In this document: piece by piece, positions 41,904-43,965 of the stretch
Numbering within the stretch: position 1 is the first letter of the stretch
How the letters are laid out: the number at the start of each line of letters is the position of its first letter
Source: a virus
Strand: one strand, 5' to 3'
IMG/VR virus record: IMGVR_UViG_3300027573_000010
Span: 1 to 43,965 of that record
Length of the DNA stretch: 43,965 nt
The notes under the pieces: generated by a model
Database searches by the model: none
The model's input: the letters and a program-made list of their open reading frames with translations, nothing else
What the model was told of the DNA's origin: nothing
Made by a program: the position numbers and the translations under genes

Positions 41904-42172
41904 GCCGCACCCCCTTCCTCGGCGCCGCGCTCGGCCGTGCGGATTTTCTTGATGTACTGGTAGAACTCGATCCAGCGCGTGCGCGCGATCTCGATCATCA
42001 GTTCCTTGCCGGCCAGCTCGTCGACCGTCGCGATCGTCATGTCGTAGACCCCGACCAGCGGCTTTATCCGCTCGACCTCCTGCTGGTAGTAGACGCTGGC
42101 AACGTTGATGAAGCCGAAGATCTCGTCGGCCTGGCGGGCGGTGAGCTCGATGCTGTAGGTGCGTTCGGTCAT
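41900..42172 (-). CDS. Hypothetical helical protein, 90 aa
   Basis: A helix-rich protein with SIELTARQADEIFGFINVAS and a C-terminal Glu/Gly/Ala tail. No domain was recognised. It is preceded by a related form of the repeated leader (CCGGAGCCACGCCC). Confidence 0.7.
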   Translation of the reverse strand: MTERTYSIELTARQADEIFGFINVASVYYQQEVERIKPLVGVYDMTIATVDELAGKELMIEIARTRWIEFYQYIKKIRTAERGAEEGGAA

Positions 42173-42210
42173 GGGCGTGGCTCCGGTGGATGGCGGTTGA
42201 TGGGTGCGGC

Positions 42211-42438
42211 TCAGAACGGGATTTCGTCAACGAAGCTTTCGCCGACGCAGAAATTGACGGGCAGATCGTTCGTGCCCCACGCGACGACGCGCGCCCAGTC
42301 GCACCACCCGGCGTCGACCATGCGGCGAGCGACTGCGCGGGCGCACGCCAGCGTCTCGTAGGCGTTGGGCAGGCGCGACGAGCTGGTGTGGACCGGGCCT
42401 TCTTCGATGGCGTTCACGAGGACGATCTGGAAAGTCAT
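42211..42438 (-). CDS. First leftward early protein, SSB-tail-like end, 75 aa
   Basis: A small alpha/beta protein (strand FQIVLVN, helix with YETLACARAVARRM, WARVVAWGTND) that ends in FVDEIPF, like an SSB tip. It is the first gene behind the leftward promoter at 42481-42509. ATG 42438 follows TGGAG; an upstream in-frame ATG at 42465 leaves almost no leader after the predicted transcript start near 42474. Confidence 0.65.
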   Translation of the reverse strand: MTFQIVLVNAIEEGPVHTSSSRLPNAYETLACARAVARRMVDAGWCDWARVVAWGTNDLPVNFCVGESFVDEIPF

Positions 42439-42480
42439 GGGGCGGTCTCCATTCGAGAGGGTCATCAGCAGCGAGACCCA

Positions 42481-42509
42481 GAGATAGAGGCTGGCCAGTA
42501 TATTGACAA
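42481..42509 (-). promoter_or_regulatory. Early leftward promoter, first copy
   Basis: On the minus strand TTGTCA (42509-42504), 17 bases, and TATCTC (42486-42481). The 15 bases GAAAAAGGGCTTGTC including and above the -35 recur at the third copy. It lies about 43 bases upstream of the first leftward start codon. Confidence 0.7.
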
Positions 42510-42572
42510 GCCCTTTTTCCGAATTTTGTTCTCAAGGAATTTCAAGCACTTAAAGGCCTGCGATTTATTTTC

Positions 42573-42612
42573 TTGCAATCGGCCGATCCCGGGAGCATAT
42601 TTTCGATCGGCC
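42573..42612 (+). promoter_or_regulatory. Possible rightward promoter with operator-like palindrome
   Basis: TTGCAA at 42573-42578, a 17-base spacer and CATATT at 42596-42601 give a fair sigma-70 match about 50 bases before the ssDNA-binding gene start. An eight-base perfect inverted repeat overlaps the spacer and flanks the -10, so binding there could repress it. The match is suggestive only. Confidence 0.4.
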
Positions 42613-42659
42613 CCGGCGACCGCATTCGCGGCGCGGGCCTGCCTGAGGAGGGCAACACG

Positions 42660-43472
42660 ATGGCCAAGCGTACCGTCGCGACCACGTCGCAACAAATCCC
42701 CGCACAATCAGACCTGATGGACCGCATGCGCGAGCATGCCGGCGCCGGCCTGGACACGATCGGCGCCCAGGACCTGCTGATCCCGCGCCTGACCATCCTG
42801 CAGGGGCTCAGTCCCCAGGTCGCACAGGGGCGTCCCGAATACGACCCCAACGCCCGCGTCGGGCAGATCTACGACGTCGGCTTGAGGGAGGCCTTTCCCA
42901 ATGGCGTTCGCATCGTGATCGCGCACTACACCAAGGTGTGGAACGAGTGGATGCCGCGCGGCTCCAGCAACAAGGGCATCGTGCGCGCGCACACGTCCAA
43001 CGCCATCATGAGCAACACACGGCCGGGAGAGAACGGCCAGCCGACGCTGCCGAACGGCAACGTGATCATGGAGACGGCGGAGTTCTACGCCCTCAACGTC
43101 ACGGCGCGCGGCCGCAAGACCTTCATCCCCATGGCGTCCACCCAGCTGAAGGAAGCCAAGCGGATCAACACCTACATCACGTCTGAGGAAGTGACGTCGC
43201 CAGACGGCAAGGTGTTCCGCCCGCCGATCTTCTATCGCACCTACGACCTCTCGACGGTGCCGACGTCGAACGCCAAGGGCACCTGGATGATCTGGAAGGT
43301 GGAGCGCGGCCCGCTGCTGTCCGAGATCGAAGGCGCCGTGCAGCTGTTCGAAGAGGCCGTGCGCTTCCGCGAGGCGATCGTCGGCGGCAAGGTGCGCGGC
43401 GACATGAGCGACGGCGAGGCCGAAGGCGGCGAAGACGTGCAGCAGGGCCGGCGCAACGAGGGGCCGCTGTAA
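42660..43472 (+). CDS. Putative phage ssDNA-binding protein, 270 aa
   Basis: The N-terminal GAQDLLIPRLTILQGLSPQV and the following beta-rich core (RIVIAHYTKVWNEWMPRG, EFYALNVTARGRK) fit a group of phage proteins often regarded as single-stranded DNA-binding. A negatively charged end (GEAEGGEDVQQGRRNEGPL) resembles an SSB tail. It is the first rightward gene, consistent with early expression, and precedes the replication genes. GAGGAGG precedes ATG 42660. The function is inferred; a decoration or inhibitor protein of similar layout cannot be excluded. Confidence 0.6.
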   Translation: MAKRTVATTSQQIPAQSDLMDRMREHAGAGLDTIGAQDLLIPRLTILQGLSPQVAQGRPEYDPNARVGQIYDVGLREAFPNGVRIVIAHYTKVWNEWMPRGSSNKGIVRAHTSNAIMSNTRPGENGQPTLPNGNVIMETAEFYALNVTARGRKTFIPMASTQLKEAKRINTYITSEEVTSPDGKVFRPPIFYRTYDLSTVPTSNAKGTWMIWKVERGPLLSEIEGAVQLFEEAVRFREAIVGGKVRGDMSDGEAEGGEDVQQGRRNEGPL

Positions 43473-43965
43473 TGGACGACCTGAACGAGCGGATCCTGTC
43501 GGAGCGGCCCCAGGCCGCTCCCGATACCCTGAAAGAGATCTCCAGGCTGGCGACGTCCGCCGTCCACCTGGAACGCATGATCGCGATCGGGGAAGAGGAA
43601 ATGGACAAGCTGCGCAAGCAGCTCAACGAGCTGCGTTTCAACCAGCTCCCGAGCCTGATGCTGGAAGCCGGTCTGGCCAGCTTCAGGCTCACCGACAACT
43701 CGACCGTCACGGTCGACGACTACGTGCAGGGGTCCCTGCCCAAGGAACCCGTGCAGCGCGCCTCAGCCATCAGCGTCCTGGAAGCGGCAGGCGGAGAAGC
43801 ACTGATCAAGAACCAGGTGATCGCGCACTTCGACAAGAAGGAACACAACAAGGCCTTGTCGATCGCGCGCGAGCTGCAGGATCGCGGCCTCGACGTCAGG
43901 GTGCAGCAGGACGTCCACCACTCCACCCTGCAGGCGTTCGTGCGCGAGAAGCTCAAGCGCGGCGA
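43472..43965 (+). CDS. 5' part of the 195-aa conserved phage protein that spans the join
   Basis: It begins at ATG 43472, overlapping the TAA stop of the ssDNA-binding gene by one base, and runs off the window at 43965. In the circle it continues from base 128 and stops at 221. Residues 18-60 form a helical, coiled-coil start. LPSLMLEAGLASFRLTDN and VDDYVQGSLPKE follow. The pattern is shared with unnamed proteins in other phages as far as I recall. Function unknown. Confidence 0.85.
   Translation, partial: MDDLNERILSERPQAAPDTLKEISRLATSAVHLERMIAIGEEEMDKLRKQLNELRFNQLPSLMLEAGLASFRLTDNSTVTVDDYVQGSLPKEPVQRASAISVLEAAGGEALIKNQVIAHFDKKEHNKALSIARELQDRGLDVRVQQDVHHSTLQAFVREKLKRG
43839..43965. repeat. 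Terminal direct repeat, right copy
   Basis: These 127 bases are identical to 1-127. See the left copy; the duplicated bases should be counted once when the genome is closed. Confidence 0.95.

Larger units (their letters stand above)
42439..42659. promoter_or_regulatory. Divergent control region
   Basis: These 221 bases separate the two transcription arms. They contain the leftward promoter at 42481-42509, a possible rightward promoter with TTGCAA (42573-42578), 17 bases and CATATT (42596-42601), and an inverted repeat GGCCGATC / GATCGGCC (42581-42588 and 42605-42612) that brackets the rightward -10. AT content is higher than elsewhere. A regulator binding the inverted repeat would block rightward transcription. 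Confidence 0.6.

Noticed and set aside
1-43965. tRNA genes, integrase or attachment site
   Set aside because: I saw no cloverleaf, tyrosine or serine recombinase motif or lysogeny repressor. A tRNA scan was not run, so a tRNA could have been missed.

Overview
This window looks like the complete genome of a lytic, short-tailed (podovirus-type) double-stranded DNA phage of a GC-rich bacterium, probably a proteobacterium. The first 127 bases recur exactly as the last 127 (1-127 = 43839-43965). One gene reads through that join without a frame break, so the molecule is circular as assembled, with about 43,838 unique bases. I saw no integrase, lysogeny repressor, RNA polymerase, tape-measure, sheath or tail-tube gene. 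The tail type is inferred from the late-gene order; the host group is a guess from base composition and general gene style.

There are two transcription domains. Rightward (42660 to the end, then 1-11336): a putative ssDNA-binding protein, a 195-aa protein that spans the join, a DnaQ-like 3'-5' exonuclease, three small coiled-coil proteins, a DnaE-type DNA polymerase III alpha subunit, a TOPRIM-containing primase/helicase, an SNF2-type helicase, small accessory proteins and a sigma-70 region-4-like protein. This is the replication and regulation arm. Leftward (42438 down to 11333): first a run of small early genes behind three near-identical sigma-70-type promoters (near 42.5, 41.1 and 40.1 kb), a UvrD-like helicase and an SprT-like metalloprotease. 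Then comes a 255-bp gene-free region with a large inverted repeat around a homopurine tract. After it lies the late block: PD-(D/E)XK nuclease, terminase small and large subunits, portal, virion lysozyme, a large virion protein with a metallopeptidase motif, head-decoration candidates, scaffold, major capsid protein, a terminator, connector and nozzle proteins, a GNAT-like protein, three large internal or ejected virion proteins, tail fibre and a holin-like protein.

The late order (portal, scaffold, capsid, terminator, gp11-like, gp12-like, GNAT/gp13-like, internal proteins, fibre, holin) follows phage T7. Replication, however, uses a DnaE-type polymerase with a separate exonuclease, and transcription must use host RNA polymerase, perhaps redirected by the sigma-like protein. 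The divergent control region (42439-42659) separates the two arms. They converge at 11333/11336, where the stop codons overlap within a small hairpin.

Genes are packed with many 4-bp ATGA overlaps. Several genes under 60 codons were found by reading the sequence directly: 59, 55, 52, 51 and 30 codons. No tRNA, CRISPR or insertion sequence was recognised by eye. No stretch over 300 bases lacks a gene; the longest is 37205-37459.
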